A DNA stretch of 64,000 nucleotides from Terriglobia bacterium (GCA_020073525.1 JAIQFA010000007.1:37336-101335); one strand, 5' to 3'. Counted from the first letter of the stretch, positions 9,108-18,895 are shown. Made by a program: numbers and translations. Notes: generated by a model from the sequence alone, not told the origin.

Positions 9108-9120
9108 ATAACCCGTGGTC

Positions 9121-9136
9121 TGTGATGTAAGTCACA
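9121..9136. promoter_or_regulatory. CRP/FNR-type operator TGTGA-N6-TCACA
   Basis: TGTGATGTAAGTCACA has both consensus half-sites of a CRP-type dimer with exact 6-bp spacing. It lies in the 189-bp gap between the glycosidase stop at 9227 and aroF, centred about 91 bp before the aroF start and about 21 bp above the proposed -35. The perfect half-sites and intergenic place argue against chance. It could also lie downstream of the 9227-11740 gene without affecting it. Confidence 0.5.
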
Positions 9137-9226
9137 ACGCAGTGTGCGCCCGCGATGTTTTTCTTGGGGTTCAGCGGCGAGAATCTTCGTCAGGCGTTCT
9201 CAGGATGATGGATGAAGGAGTAGCCA

Positions 9227-11740
9227 TCACCACGAGAGAGTCACCACTTTTTCGACATATCCGGTGCCCGACGGGAACCGCATCCGAAGGTGTGCGGAAT
9301 CGGGGGATAGTTCGGCGCCATCGAGCTTCAGGTGAATCTTCGGATCGTTCAAGCGCAGGAGCAAAGCCTGATCGCTGTTGGCGGGGGCGGACAATTGCAG
9401 TCGTAAAGAGTGTGGCGACTCCTGCTGATCGAGAACCTTCATCTGTGAAGTAACCGACCCTGCTTCAGGCAATCCATGCGGAACGCCCACTTCTACGACT
9501 GGCAGCGGGATCCGCAACTCTCCATTCTCTATCCTCGCTTCGGCGGCACGAGACCGCAACTTGGTGGCTTTTGCTCCCTCCCCCTTGAGACGCACTAAGA
9601 GTGTCGCCCCATTGCGCCGGATCTCGACGTCAACATGCGAACCGGCAATGGGCACTCTCAGAATCTTCGCTTCATTCCACTCGGCGGGCAAACTTGGCGT
9701 AACCGTCAGCGTATTTTCACTGGCGCTCCATTCCAATCCAAACATTCCGCGTACTGTTGGCGTAACCACCATGGCTGAGGACCATAGCTGATGCGAGGTG
9801 CTGCGGCCGAGCCATCGAAAGAACTCACCAGAGAGCAACTCCGTCACTGCTCCTAAGTCTTGCGCCCAAGTCAGGTCCGCATTTTGCATAAGGTGAGCGT
9901 AGCCGGAGAGACTCCGGCCGTTGCGATACTCGGAGAGAGACACCCACCCGGTGAACAAAGGCCACACGCTACCCTGGTGGTAGCTGATCGGATCGTAGAA
10001 GCTCACACTTGGACTCAAATCACGGGTACCCCAATCGGTGGAGAATTCCTGCGAAGCCCATCGGTTTAGCATTCCGCTGGAGTGTGCAAGGTTGAAAGTT
10101 CCATCCCAGGCTGCCACCGCAGGATAGATTGTGGGACTCGTGTCTTGGGTTCCATCTGCATTGCGGCTAAACGCGTAGAAATTTGCGTCGGGGAGGAAGT
10201 ATTCTTTTTCCACTTGCTGTGCAATGTGAGCGGCGCGCTTGGCAGCATCTTCCGCCAACTGCGAATTCCCGGTGGCCTTGGCCATCTTGGCGAATGCTGT
10301 GCTTGCTTGCTGGTCCAGAGCCGCCAGGTAGATTTCCTGATGCGGCATACCCGGAGGCCATGATTCCACCCATCCCGATCCTGCAATGTTCTCGTAGATG
10401 CCGTCGCCGTCGGAATCGTGCGAACACTCGAACTGCCATGCCTTTTCCAGCGAAGGCCAGTGCGCCTTCACGAACGCGACGTCACCACTGATCTGAAGAT
10501 AGTCGTTGGCCGCCATGAGTAGGAGCGGTGTGGCGTCCGATGAAGCGAACTCATAGGGCAGACTTTTCCAGTCCACTATGCCGGCGGTCTGAGACCATTC
10601 GTGGATGATCTGTCCCGCGGGACTTTGCCGCCGCAACAAAAACTCCAACTGGTCGCGGGTCAGCTGAAAATCTCCGTACGCATTAACCGCATAGAGGGTC
10701 CACAGCGAGTCTCGCCCAAAGTACCAGCCAAAACCTGGCCGCGCGGAATCGCCTGATCCGTCGATTCCGGCTACCAATGCGGTCTCCTTGTGAGACGGAG
10801 TGGTCTGCACCTTCAATTGATCGATCGAGACTTCCGCCCAGTTGAATGCATCATCGAATTGTTTATCGGGGGTTTCGATCGTCAGATGCTCCGACAAGAA
10901 CTTCTTGTAGTAGCTTCCGGTCTCTTCATAGAGCGATTGAAACGAATGTCGGAGCGCAGACAACTTTTCCGCGAGCGCAGCGCTATTTGACTCCGCAGTC
11001 GTATCGGCGGTTGTCAGCAGCAAGGGAAACAGTATATTGGCATCGTGAGCGGGATCGAAATGCAGTACAAACTGGGCGGGGTAAGTCTTCGCACGCTCCT
11101 GGTAAGGAGCAAGGATGCCGGATTCGGCTCCGGGTATTTCGACCGCTGCCGCGTGATCGGGGAAACTCTGATGCAACACATAGAACCCGCCCGACGGCGT
11201 TTTCACCCATTCCGCCGATGAATAATCGTCGGACGACGCTGGCCACATGCGCTTCATCTCGGGAGTGAATTGAACGGTAAACGTCATTGGTCGCACCGCT
11301 TCGACCTGGAAGAACGCCAGGACCCCTGCTCCATCGGGCGCGTTGTGTGGCGCAAATAGAACTTCGCGCAAGGTGAAATTCGCATGCGAGAAAGTGATGG
11401 TCGTGTGATCGGGGCGCACGTCGATTACAGCCGCCTGCTCGTTCACGTCGATGGGTACGGGATAGTTCTGCATCTCGGCGCTGATGCGGAGATTGCTGAA
11501 AATCTTCCACGGAAAAATCCATGCCTCAAAGGCGCCGTCCTGCCGGCCCAGGATCGCCCCGCGCGGGCCAACCACAGTAAAGGACCTCGACGGAATCACG
11601 TCTCGCACAATCTTCAGCGGCACGCTGTCTTCCCATGGAAATCTGTCCAAAGAAGAAGGATCGTTGGCTTGGCCGTTGGACTGCGGAATTGCAGGACGAC
11701 TGAAGAACAGAAGCAGAGCCACTGCCAGAAAACGATTCAT
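9227..11740 (-). CDS. Exported six-hairpin glycosidase (amylo-1,6-glucosidase/MGH1-like)
   Basis: The frame opens at 11785, but the ATG at 11740 is preferred: it has AAGGAG 7 nt upstream and begins a proper signal peptide (MNRFLAVALLLFF). This gives 837 residues. The N-terminal about 280 residues are a beta-rich domain. Residues about 290-680 form an (alpha/alpha)6 toroid: GWYFGRDSLWTLYAV, GQIIHEWSQTAG, SGWVESWPPG, STDWGTRDLS, SYHQGSVWPLF and HQLWSSAMVVTPTVRGMFGL. A beta-sandwich tail follows. Acidic residues in the GRDS, HEW and GWVES motifs are candidate catalytic residues. Relatives act on alpha-glucosidic links. It directly follows trehalase in the TonB-receptor locus and resembles 21851-24490 in layout. 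Exact substrate and GH family are uncertain. Confidence 0.85.
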   Translation of the reverse strand: MNRFLAVALLLFFSRPAIPQSNGQANDPSSLDRFPWEDSVPLKIVRDVIPSRSFTVVGPRGAILGRQDGAFEAWIFPWKIFSNLRISAEMQNYPVPIDVNEQAAVIDVRPDHTTITFSHANFTLREVLFAPHNAPDGAGVLAFFQVEAVRPMTFTVQFTPEMKRMWPASSDDYSSAEWVKTPSGGFYVLHQSFPDHAAAVEIPGAESGILAPYQERAKTYPAQFVLHFDPAHDANILFPLLLTTADTTAESNSAALAEKLSALRHSFQSLYEETGSYYKKFLSEHLTIETPDKQFDDAFNWAEVSIDQLKVQTTPSHKETALVAGIDGSGDSARPGFGWYFGRDSLWTLYAVNAYGDFQLTRDQLEFLLRRQSPAGQIIHEWSQTAGIVDWKSLPYEFASSDATPLLLMAANDYLQISGDVAFVKAHWPSLEKAWQFECSHDSDGDGIYENIAGSGWVESWPPGMPHQEIYLAALDQQASTAFAKMAKATGNSQLAEDAAKRAAHIAQQVEKEYFLPDANFYAFSRNADGTQDTSPTIYPAVAAWDGTFNLAHSSGMLNRWASQEFSTDWGTRDLSPSVSFYDPISYHQGSVWPLFTGWVSLSEYRNGRSLSGYAHLMQNADLTWAQDLGAVTELLSGEFFRWLGRSTSHQLWSSAMVVTPTVRGMFGLEWSASENTLTVTPSLPAEWNEAKILRVPIAGSHVDVEIRRNGATLLVRLKGEGAKATKLRSRAAEARIENGELRIPLPVVEVGVPHGLPEAGSVTSQMKVLDQQESPHSLRLQLSAPANSDQALLLRLNDPKIHLKLDGAELSPDSAHLRMRFPSGTGYVEKVVTLSW

Positions 11741-11781
11741 TGACTCTCCTTTTGAAACGCGCACAGGACGCAACGGCGGCT

Positions 11782-13530
11782 TCATTGGCGCGGGGCAGCC
11801 ACCGGCCGAATGGCATCCGCCACGTGGTTGATTTTCTCTGGCGGCAGCGAATGCAGGAGCTCAACAAAGGCGGCATTGGTCCAGCCAAATCCAATGACGT
11901 TCGCAGCATATCCCGCCGTAACGCTGGTCTCCGAAGATCGCGTCACCACGTTATACTTCTCGCGAATCGTCTTGTCGCGTTCGAAGTTTTCCAACACCGT
12001 CGACAGAAATTCTGTCGAAACGCGGTCCGCCTCCGCATTGTGTCCATAGCGGCGCATACCCTCCACCGCAAGCAACTGGATCGGCGCCCATCCAAAAGGA
12101 TAATCCCACTGGCCCTGCGTCTCCTGCACACTCATCGCGATGCCGCCCGCTCTTTCAAAAGCGCTCAAGTTCTTCATCACGGCGTTCGCTTGCGCTTCGG
12201 TTGTCAGGCCGGCCCACAGAGGATAGAACGTAGTCGCATAGCGATAGGTTGATCTCTGTCCGCTGTCGAAGTTGTAATCGAAAAAGAGGCCTTGCCGCTC
12301 ATCCCAAAGGTATTTCTGCATCGATTGCTTGCGCGCCTCGGCCAGTCTTTGCCACTGGCTGGCGTCCGAATTCTTGCCCAGCAACCGGCTTATCTCTTCC
12401 AGGTCGCGCTCGGTTTTGAAGAGAAGACTGTTTAAGCATACGGGAGCAAAGTGGTGAGTGGCAGCGCCATACGGCCCAAAGCGGAAGGAGATATCGAATC
12501 CTGATTCGCGCATGGATCGGTCACCCTTGTAGTAGTCCGGCTTCAGCTTGATGCGGCGCGCAGGTTCGCAGGACGACTCGGATTGTTCCGTACTGCAAAC
12601 TCGCACCGAATAAGCCGAACCGGACGCTCGTCCGGCCGGAACATCCGAATCCTCAGCCTCGTAGGTTGGGATGGTGGGGTGCAAAAGAAAATAAGCCGCC
12701 ACTTGCCGATAGATATCGTTTTCGTCTTGCAATGCCTCCGCCGCAGGCCCGTCGCCGAAATCGTAATAACGGGAAAGACCGGTGCCTCCGGCCAGATGGG
12801 GGGCCTGCGTCCACATGGCGTGATCGCGCTTCACATATGAGTAAGCCATCTCCAGCCATGCTCGGTCGTCTTGGCCTGCCGTCTTTTGCGCCTCATGGAC
12901 GGCCATCACCATTGAACTGAGAAATGGAGGCTGGGAGCGCGTCAGATAGTAAGTGCGGTTGGCATTGAGTACTGCGCCATAATTCTCGATCTCAAAGAAG
13001 AAGTTATCCACCATACCGCGCGCTAGATCCAGACGTCCATCCCGTAGTAACCCGCGGATAATGAAATAACTGTCCCATCCGTACATTTCATTGAAACGTC
13101 CGCCCGGGACTACGTACTTATTCTTGAGATAAAGCAATCCCGGCGGTTGAATCGACTCGGCGTCGGCGGATCCAAGTTGGTGAATAACTTGCGGCAGATG
13201 AGCAATCTTGACCTGACAATCGCGTTGCATCTGATCAAGTTCTTTGGGCTCTTGAAAGCCAGCGGGGAGATAAAGTACCGGCGCGGCGGAGAACTTGGTG
13301 TCCGAAACCGCCGCGCAAGAATTCGTCGAGCGCGTCAAAGAATCCCATCCCGTATGGATATAAGCGAGGATGTCGTTCAGGTTTGCGTTCCCTGTGAGGC
13401 GTTCCGGCTGGGATTGCCCGAAAGCCGCGATCGATAGGATCGCGGTAACGGTGAACGCCGCGAGCCAACATCGCATCAGCTTTACACAGCGTCGTCGTTG
13501 TTCAAGGGAACCCAGCCATGAATCCCGCAT
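11782..13530 (-). CDS. treA: Exported trehalase (GH37)
   Basis: 582 residues, close to the family norm. Both trehalase signatures are present: PGGRFNEMYGWDSYF at 142-156 and QWDYPFGWAP at 474-483, plus the C-terminal EKYNVV and GFGWTNAAFVELL segments. It hydrolyses alpha,alpha-trehalose to two glucose. The ATG at 13530 has a strong AGGAGG 7 nt upstream, but the hydrophobic export segment only begins around residue 20 (RCWLAAFTVTAILSIAAFGQ), so the n-region is long and contains RRR. The ATG for residue 19 at 13476 is an alternative start. Export to the periplasm is predicted. It lies 107 bp downstream of the TonB receptor gene, suggesting periplasmic breakdown of an imported trehalose-containing ligand. 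Confidence 0.95.
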   Translation of the reverse strand: MRDSWLGSLEQRRRCVKLMRCWLAAFTVTAILSIAAFGQSQPERLTGNANLNDILAYIHTGWDSLTRSTNSCAAVSDTKFSAAPVLYLPAGFQEPKELDQMQRDCQVKIAHLPQVIHQLGSADAESIQPPGLLYLKNKYVVPGGRFNEMYGWDSYFIIRGLLRDGRLDLARGMVDNFFFEIENYGAVLNANRTYYLTRSQPPFLSSMVMAVHEAQKTAGQDDRAWLEMAYSYVKRDHAMWTQAPHLAGGTGLSRYYDFGDGPAAEALQDENDIYRQVAAYFLLHPTIPTYEAEDSDVPAGRASGSAYSVRVCSTEQSESSCEPARRIKLKPDYYKGDRSMRESGFDISFRFGPYGAATHHFAPVCLNSLLFKTERDLEEISRLLGKNSDASQWQRLAEARKQSMQKYLWDERQGLFFDYNFDSGQRSTYRYATTFYPLWAGLTTEAQANAVMKNLSAFERAGGIAMSVQETQGQWDYPFGWAPIQLLAVEGMRRYGHNAEADRVSTEFLSTVLENFERDKTIREKYNVVTRSSETSVTAGYAANVIGFGWTNAAFVELLHSLPPEKINHVADAIRPVAAPRQ

Positions 13531-13637
13531 CGCTTCCCTCCTAGGCAGTTACGATAGCAAGAATCCTGGCCGAGCTAAGATCATCAACCGCTTTTCATTC
13601 CTCGTCTGATCAGTTTCCCGCCATGCTCTGTACAGAA

Positions 13638-16600
13638 TCAGAATTCAAGCCGTAGGGAGAACTGCAATCGCCGCATCGAACTTCCATCTTGCGAGCTGAT
13701 AATGCTCGTGATCTGGCCAGCTCCCTGGCCCTGGCAATCGACGCAGCTGTTGGGCTGGCCGAGGTTGGCTTTGTTGAACAGATTGAAAGCGTCGGCGCGA
13801 AAGCTTAGCGCAACGCTTTCTCTCAAGGTGAACTTCTTCGCGATGGAAAGATCCGTGTTTACCAATCCCGGCCCATAGAGCGAGTCGCGAAAGATATTTC
13901 CGAAGGTTCCGAACGCGGGACGAACGTAGGGACCGAAACTAGTCGGATTGGTACAACCGACCCCGCATGAACCTCCGAGAATATAAGGAGAAGGGGTAAA
14001 GTACGGAACGGAATCGGTCGCGGCGTTGAATTTACCGGCCCCGACATTGTAGGCCGAACCATTCGTGCTGGGGCGGCAAATTCCCAAGTCCTGATCCGCA
14101 CTGCAACTGGCGTAGCCAGGCGTATACGGCAGTCCGGCTTCCACAGACAACGTGCCATTCATGGAATATCCGCCAATAATGTAATCAAGGAGGCGTGAGG
14201 AATTGCCACCTAGCGCCTTGCCTTTGCCGACCGGCAAGTCCCAATTGCCCGCCAACACAAACGCTTGTGGGCGATTGTAATAGCTGGCCCCATAACCAAC
14301 TTTCTTGTCGATGGCGAAGTAATAGGATTCATGCGACATGGCGCGCGACCAGGTGTAGTGAGACAGGAACTGGACGCCATGGCCGAATCGCTTTTCCAGT
14401 TTCACCTGCAATGCGTTGTAGCTGCTGGTCGCTTGGTTGGCGTTGTAGCGAAGACTTTGTGTCCAACCGAAGGGATGACCGTAGGTGACGCCGAGCGCCT
14501 GGGCATCACCGTGGAAGTAGGGCTGCCGGTCGTTATAGGTGAAGAGATCTCCCGGGGTGGCAGGGTCGATTGTGTTGACCTGGCCAAACCCAGCGATCGT
14601 AGCCTGGTTCGGATCAAACTGGTTCGACGAATCGAACATGTTGTGGATGCCATGGCTGCCGACATACGCAATCTGTAGTGCCATGGTCTTGGTGATTTCC
14701 TGCTGGATCGCCAAATTCCATGCGTCCAGCGTTGGCAGGCGCACTTCAGTTGGACGGGTGGGAACGCCAACCCCGTTCGGAAGCAGAAATTGGCCGTTTG
14801 ATGGAATCGGAGCAAAGGTGTAAGCTGGCGGCCCGTTCGTCAATGTAACTGGTGTGGTGCCGTCTGGGTATGTTGAAGGGGCATATTGCGTGCTAGGGTT
14901 CAGGTTTTGCGAAACTTGTACAGGGTAGGTCCAGGCGAGCACTTCTCCAAACGTGTTGCCCGACCAGCCCTGGCCGTAAACGCGCCCGAAGCCAGCTCTT
15001 ACAACAGTGTTAGGACGAGCCTGCCAGCTGAGACCGAGCCGCGGTGCAAATTTCGTCCAGCTCTTGGCCACGTTGATAGAGTTGTTATAAGGCCCATATC
15101 CGGCGATGTTCACATTGCCGGTATCGAGGTTAAGCAAACCTCCTTGACCCTTTCCGTCCACAGCCTCCGGAAAATACCACTCCCAGCGCAAGCCGTAACT
15201 GAGCGTCAAGGTGCTAGTAATGCGCCACTGATCCTGCGCGTAGTAAAACGCCCGCCACTGGTGCGTCGCGGCACTGGTATTGGCGGTTTGCGTCCTCTGG
15301 AACGGACCTACATCACCAAGAAGGAAGGTAGCCAAGCCCACCCCGGTGGCAGCTGTGGTATCGGCAGACCCTGTGATAGAAGTCGGGAAGTGAAAGTTGC
15401 CGGAGCGGAAGTTGTTGTTGTCGAGGCCGACGGCAAATTGGGTCGCGCGGCGGATGTCCGCGCCAAATTTAATGTTGTGCCTACCAACGGCGTGACTCCA
15501 ATTGTTGGTCACCTGATAGGAATTCTCGGTTTCCAGGAACGGAGCGGTGGTTACGCCATAGGTGGAAAGCCCGTCAATATTGAATGAAGGCAACCCTCCG
15601 TTTAGGTTGATGTCACCCGTATTCACACCTGGAATACCTAAATTCGTTCCCAGTGGCTGGTTGTATCCAGGCTGAAGTTCATTGAAGTGGAAGCGGAACC
15701 AGCCGAAGCGAAAGTCGGTGAGCCACTTCGGCGAAAGAGTGTAGTCCCCACCCGCCGCCAGGCTGTGATCTTGACTCGTATCGGTGCCCGCAAAGCCGTT
15801 GACGCCAAACCCGGAACCTCCTGCGTCTCCGAACACGGAAGCTCCGTCCAGCGAAGAGTTGAAGAAAGTGTAACGTCCGAACAAGTGAAGCTTGTCTGAG
15901 AATTGATTGTCCACGCGCACATCGAACTGATTCGTGTGGAACGAACCCGTACCCGATGCTGCGTAATTGTTGAACAGGAGGCCGGGCGCCCCATGATTCG
16001 GCGCCGGAAGCAAGCTAAGGAGGTTGATTGCCGGTGCGGACAGCGCGCTTCCGGGAATTTGATTATTGACGAAGGGTGATCGTCCATGGCCCGTGGTATC
16101 GGTGCCGGGGTCGTAAATCTGGCCGACTGCAAGGTATTCACTCAGGTCGCAGTTGAGCGTGGGGTCGGCAGCCGCCGCCAAGCAAGTAGAACGGGCATTC
16201 GCCGTAGGGACAGTAAACAGTCCCGAGACGCCATTCTTCTCGCGCAGCCCCTGGTAGTCGCCAAAGAAGAACAGCTTGTTCTTGATGATAGGGCCGCCGA
16301 CTGAACCGCCGAACTGATTGTGCAGATTCGTCGGAATGTATTTGCCGGTGATGTCGTTCCGCGTGGACTGTGAGAATGGATCGCGGGCCTGTTGTGCATC
16401 GGAGCGCCGGAATTCGAACGCCGATCCGTGGAGGCTGTTGCTGCCGGATTTGGTCTGCGCCGTCACCAATCCCGCCACCGCTTTCCCAAACTCGGCATCG
16501 TAGTTCTGTGACGTGACTTTCATTTCCGACACGGCATCGAGGTTCGGGTTGATCACCGCTATCCCAATGACCGGGTCCTGATTGTCCGTGCCATCCAATT

Positions 16601-17249
16601 CGTATCCGGTAGCAAACGGAAGTTGCCCGTTGACTTCAATCTGTTGGCTGCGCTGCGGGTTCTGCGATTCGTCGACGCCCCACCCAATATAAGTGGTGCC
16701 GGGAGTGAGCAATTCGAAGGCAGTAAAATTGCGATTCAAATTGGGAAGTGTCTGGACCGCGCGCTCATTTAGGATCACGTTCACGTCGGTGCGCTCGGTC
16801 TGCAGCAAAGGCGCCGCGGACGTCACGGTCACCTCATTGCTGACCGAGCCAATCGTCATGCTGAAGTCCACCTTGGGCGCGGTGTCCGCATACACGACTA
16901 CATTTTGCGTCGTTACCTTGCTAAAACCAGTGGCTTCGGCGGTGACATTATATGTATCGGGAATGAGGTGCTGCACCCGGTAGTCGCCGGTCGCATCGCT
17001 TTGAACGCTCACGGAAGTGCCTTTGGCGACGTTGGTCACCGTGACGGTGGCGTTGGGAACGACCGCACCGGTGCTGTCGGTGACCGTCCCAAATATCGAC
17101 CCGTAGACAGCTTGTGCTGAGGCGTATTGTGTCCCTGCCAAGGCGCAAACTGTGAATAATGCTAGCGTTATCCAAAAACCCACGCTCCCTGTGCGCGGAA
17201 ACCTCGGCAGACCATCCCCCACCCCACCACCGCCATCGCAGTTTTTCAT
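13638..17249 (-). CDS. TonB-dependent receptor with N-terminal carboxypeptidase-regulatory domain (Oar-like)
   Basis: The frame opens at 17318. I choose the ATG at 17249 because AGGAGG lies 7 nt upstream; this gives 1203 residues. After a signal peptide ending YASAQA comes a CarboxypepD_reg/CNA-B-like domain (GSIFGTVTDSTGAVVPNATVTVTN, about 50-130). A plug domain follows (NVILNERAVQTLPNLNRNF, about 160-300), then a long outer-membrane barrel ending in the expected aromatic residue (LQFSLRLEF). Receptors of this layout are abundant in Acidobacteriota and import bulky ligands, often glycans, using TonB energy. There is no SusD-like partner gene. Trehalase and a glycosidase follow, and a membrane regulator is divergently transcribed, so the ligand is probably a carbohydrate. 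Confidence 0.92.
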   Translation of the reverse strand: MKNCDGGGGVGDGLPRFPRTGSVGFWITLALFTVCALAGTQYASAQAVYGSIFGTVTDSTGAVVPNATVTVTNVAKGTSVSVQSDATGDYRVQHLIPDTYNVTAEATGFSKVTTQNVVVYADTAPKVDFSMTIGSVSNEVTVTSAAPLLQTERTDVNVILNERAVQTLPNLNRNFTAFELLTPGTTYIGWGVDESQNPQRSQQIEVNGQLPFATGYELDGTDNQDPVIGIAVINPNLDAVSEMKVTSQNYDAEFGKAVAGLVTAQTKSGSNSLHGSAFEFRRSDAQQARDPFSQSTRNDITGKYIPTNLHNQFGGSVGGPIIKNKLFFFGDYQGLREKNGVSGLFTVPTANARSTCLAAAADPTLNCDLSEYLAVGQIYDPGTDTTGHGRSPFVNNQIPGSALSAPAINLLSLLPAPNHGAPGLLFNNYAASGTGSFHTNQFDVRVDNQFSDKLHLFGRYTFFNSSLDGASVFGDAGGSGFGVNGFAGTDTSQDHSLAAGGDYTLSPKWLTDFRFGWFRFHFNELQPGYNQPLGTNLGIPGVNTGDINLNGGLPSFNIDGLSTYGVTTAPFLETENSYQVTNNWSHAVGRHNIKFGADIRRATQFAVGLDNNNFRSGNFHFPTSITGSADTTAATGVGLATFLLGDVGPFQRTQTANTSAATHQWRAFYYAQDQWRITSTLTLSYGLRWEWYFPEAVDGKGQGGLLNLDTGNVNIAGYGPYNNSINVAKSWTKFAPRLGLSWQARPNTVVRAGFGRVYGQGWSGNTFGEVLAWTYPVQVSQNLNPSTQYAPSTYPDGTTPVTLTNGPPAYTFAPIPSNGQFLLPNGVGVPTRPTEVRLPTLDAWNLAIQQEITKTMALQIAYVGSHGIHNMFDSSNQFDPNQATIAGFGQVNTIDPATPGDLFTYNDRQPYFHGDAQALGVTYGHPFGWTQSLRYNANQATSSYNALQVKLEKRFGHGVQFLSHYTWSRAMSHESYYFAIDKKVGYGASYYNRPQAFVLAGNWDLPVGKGKALGGNSSRLLDYIIGGYSMNGTLSVEAGLPYTPGYASCSADQDLGICRPSTNGSAYNVGAGKFNAATDSVPYFTPSPYILGGSCGVGCTNPTSFGPYVRPAFGTFGNIFRDSLYGPGLVNTDLSIAKKFTLRESVALSFRADAFNLFNKANLGQPNSCVDCQGQGAGQITSIISSQDGSSMRRLQFSLRLEF

Positions 17250-17611
17250 TGACCAGCCTCCTGGATTTAGCAGCCTCTTGACTCGCACTCGCATCTCATC
17301 AACGGACCAGGCTTCCACTTTCAGAAGCTATGAAATATGGAATCTCTGATTCACACACGGTCGCCAACTTGCTTGAAGTTGGATTCTGGATTGGAGTAGC
17401 ATACAAACGATGCTCTGTAGATCCTGCACTCTGTGGGGGTACAGGAACTGGATTTCACCCCGATCACCGAACAATCGCCAAACGGGGATGCTGTTCCTAG
17501 TTGATTTGAGTTAGAAGTATCACTGTGTCAGTTACGCGTCAGTTACGCGTCACAGAACTAGTTATGTTATTTACTGTCTGCTAGATACAAAGAACTAGGT
17601 TTGAAAGTTAC
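17250..17611. promoter_or_regulatory. Divergent promoter region between the TonB receptor and the membrane regulator
   Basis: 362 bp without a convincing gene. It holds an 11-bp tandem repeat (17528-17549) and several CTAG-containing motifs (CCTAGTTG, AACTAGTT, AACTAGG) within the 130 bp before the regulator gene. No clear -35/-10 pair was identified for either direction. Confidence 0.5.
17528..17549. repeat. 11-bp tandem direct repeat (candidate winged-helix regulator site)
   Basis: TCAGTTACGCG occurs twice head to tail, followed by TCACAG. An 11-bp period is about one helix turn, which is how OmpR/PhoB-type winged-helix proteins place two subunits side by side. The neighbouring regulator has a candidate domain of this broad class; its binding here is inferred. 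Confidence 0.5.
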
Positions 17612-18886
17612 ATGTCTGTTACAGCGCCTCAGTTCGCCGACAAAGAGAGCTATCTCGGCCAGATCGACAAGCTTACCCATAGCCACGCCCTGCGCAAGGC
17701 TGAGTCGCTCTGCAAACTACTTCGTTATCTAGCCGACCACGCGCTCACTCAGCCCGGAGTGGCGTTGAAGGAATATCAGATCGCCACTGAGGTTTTCGGG
17801 CGGTCGAACGACTTCGATCCACAAGCCGATTCGGCGATTCGTGTGCAGGCGGGGCGATTACGTCTCAAGTTGCTCGATTACTATAGCCACGAAGGTTTGG
17901 CGGATACCATTTTGGTGGAAATGCCGAATGGGTCCTACACCATCAATTTCCAACATCGGGAACCACCAGCCCCGGTTGCCGTTCCAGTTCCACCGAGACA
18001 TCCGGCGCCGGTTGAGATCCTCAAGCCACGCAAAGGCAACCGGAGATGGATCATCGCCGTAACCGGTCTGTCCTTGGCGCTGGCTGCGGCCTTGGCTGGG
18101 GTCGCAATTCTCTCGATGACGCTCCATTCCGCACGCACGGGAAAAGAGAGCGAATCGGCAACTTCGGAATCGGGCGCTTTACATACTTTTTGGAGTCAAT
18201 TTGCATCGGGCCCAGAAGCGCCGTGGGTAATTTTTAGCAACGCGGCGTTTGTGGGACGGCCGGAAACCGGCATGCGTTACTTGAATCCCGCACGCGACTC
18301 CGGCGATCTTATTTTGGACCATTACACTGGGGTCGGCGAAGTCCTGGCTGTCCACGAACTCGACCGGGTCTTCAACCTGTTGAATCATCCCATCGACGTA
18401 AAGCGCGGCAGTCTCTTTACTCTCGATGACGCCAAGAAAGCTGATCTCATCTTCGTAGGTTCCCCCGCCGAGAACCTCACTCTGCTGGATCTACCGGGCA
18501 GCCAGGAATTCATCTTTAAGCGGCTCGCCTCCAGTCCGCATAAGGGCGATTTGGGAATTGTCAACGTCCATCCGGAGCCGGGGCAGCCGACTATCTTCTA
18601 TCCGAGCAACTCGTCTCAACCGCTGACTGAGGATTATGCGATCGTTGCTCTTGTGCCTGGACTCAACCCGGATCGCCACGTGATCATTTTGGCGGGAACT
18701 ACAACCATCGGGACGCAGGCTGCGGTCGAGTACGTTTGCGAAAAGGAGTCGGTCGAAGAATTGCTGCGGAGCCTCGGCGTACAGCCGGGTGGCGACGTGA
18801 AGCCGTTTGAAGCGTTGTTGCGCGTAAAGGTAACGCGCGGCGTTCCGGTCGGTGTTCAGTTGGTGGCGGTACGCAACCGCCAGTAG
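17612..18886 (+). CDS. Membrane-bound regulator with N-terminal winged-helix-like domain
   Basis: 424 residues. Residues about 15-115 match a domain common at the N-terminus of acidobacterial sensory proteins: LCKLLRYLADHAL, LKEYQIATEVFGRSNDFDPQ, AIRVQAGRLRLKLLDYY and VEMPNGSYTINF. I read it as DNA-binding by analogy with CadC-like wHTH domains. A proline-rich linker (119-133) leads to one membrane helix (146-170). The remaining about 250 residues would be periplasmic and are not recognised; they contain GDLILDHYTGVGEVLAVHEL and VIILAGTTTIGTQAAVEYV, which suggest a substrate-sensing alpha/beta fold. It is divergent from the TonB receptor and probably controls it across the shared 362-bp region. 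Its end lies only 9 bp from the end of the convergent TPR gene. Confidence 0.78.
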   Translation: MSVTAPQFADKESYLGQIDKLTHSHALRKAESLCKLLRYLADHALTQPGVALKEYQIATEVFGRSNDFDPQADSAIRVQAGRLRLKLLDYYSHEGLADTILVEMPNGSYTINFQHREPPAPVAVPVPPRHPAPVEILKPRKGNRRWIIAVTGLSLALAAALAGVAILSMTLHSARTGKESESATSESGALHTFWSQFASGPEAPWVIFSNAAFVGRPETGMRYLNPARDSGDLILDHYTGVGEVLAVHELDRVFNLLNHPIDVKRGSLFTLDDAKKADLIFVGSPAENLTLLDLPGSQEFIFKRLASSPHKGDLGIVNVHPEPGQPTIFYPSNSSQPLTEDYAIVALVPGLNPDRHVIILAGTTTIGTQAAVEYVCEKESVEELLRSLGVQPGGDVKPFEALLRVKVTRGVPVGVQLVAVRNRQ

Positions 18887-18895
18887 GAATGACGA

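Noticed and set aside
17528..17549. Start of a CRISPR array
   Set aside because: Only two 11-bp units without spacers; no cas gene in the window.
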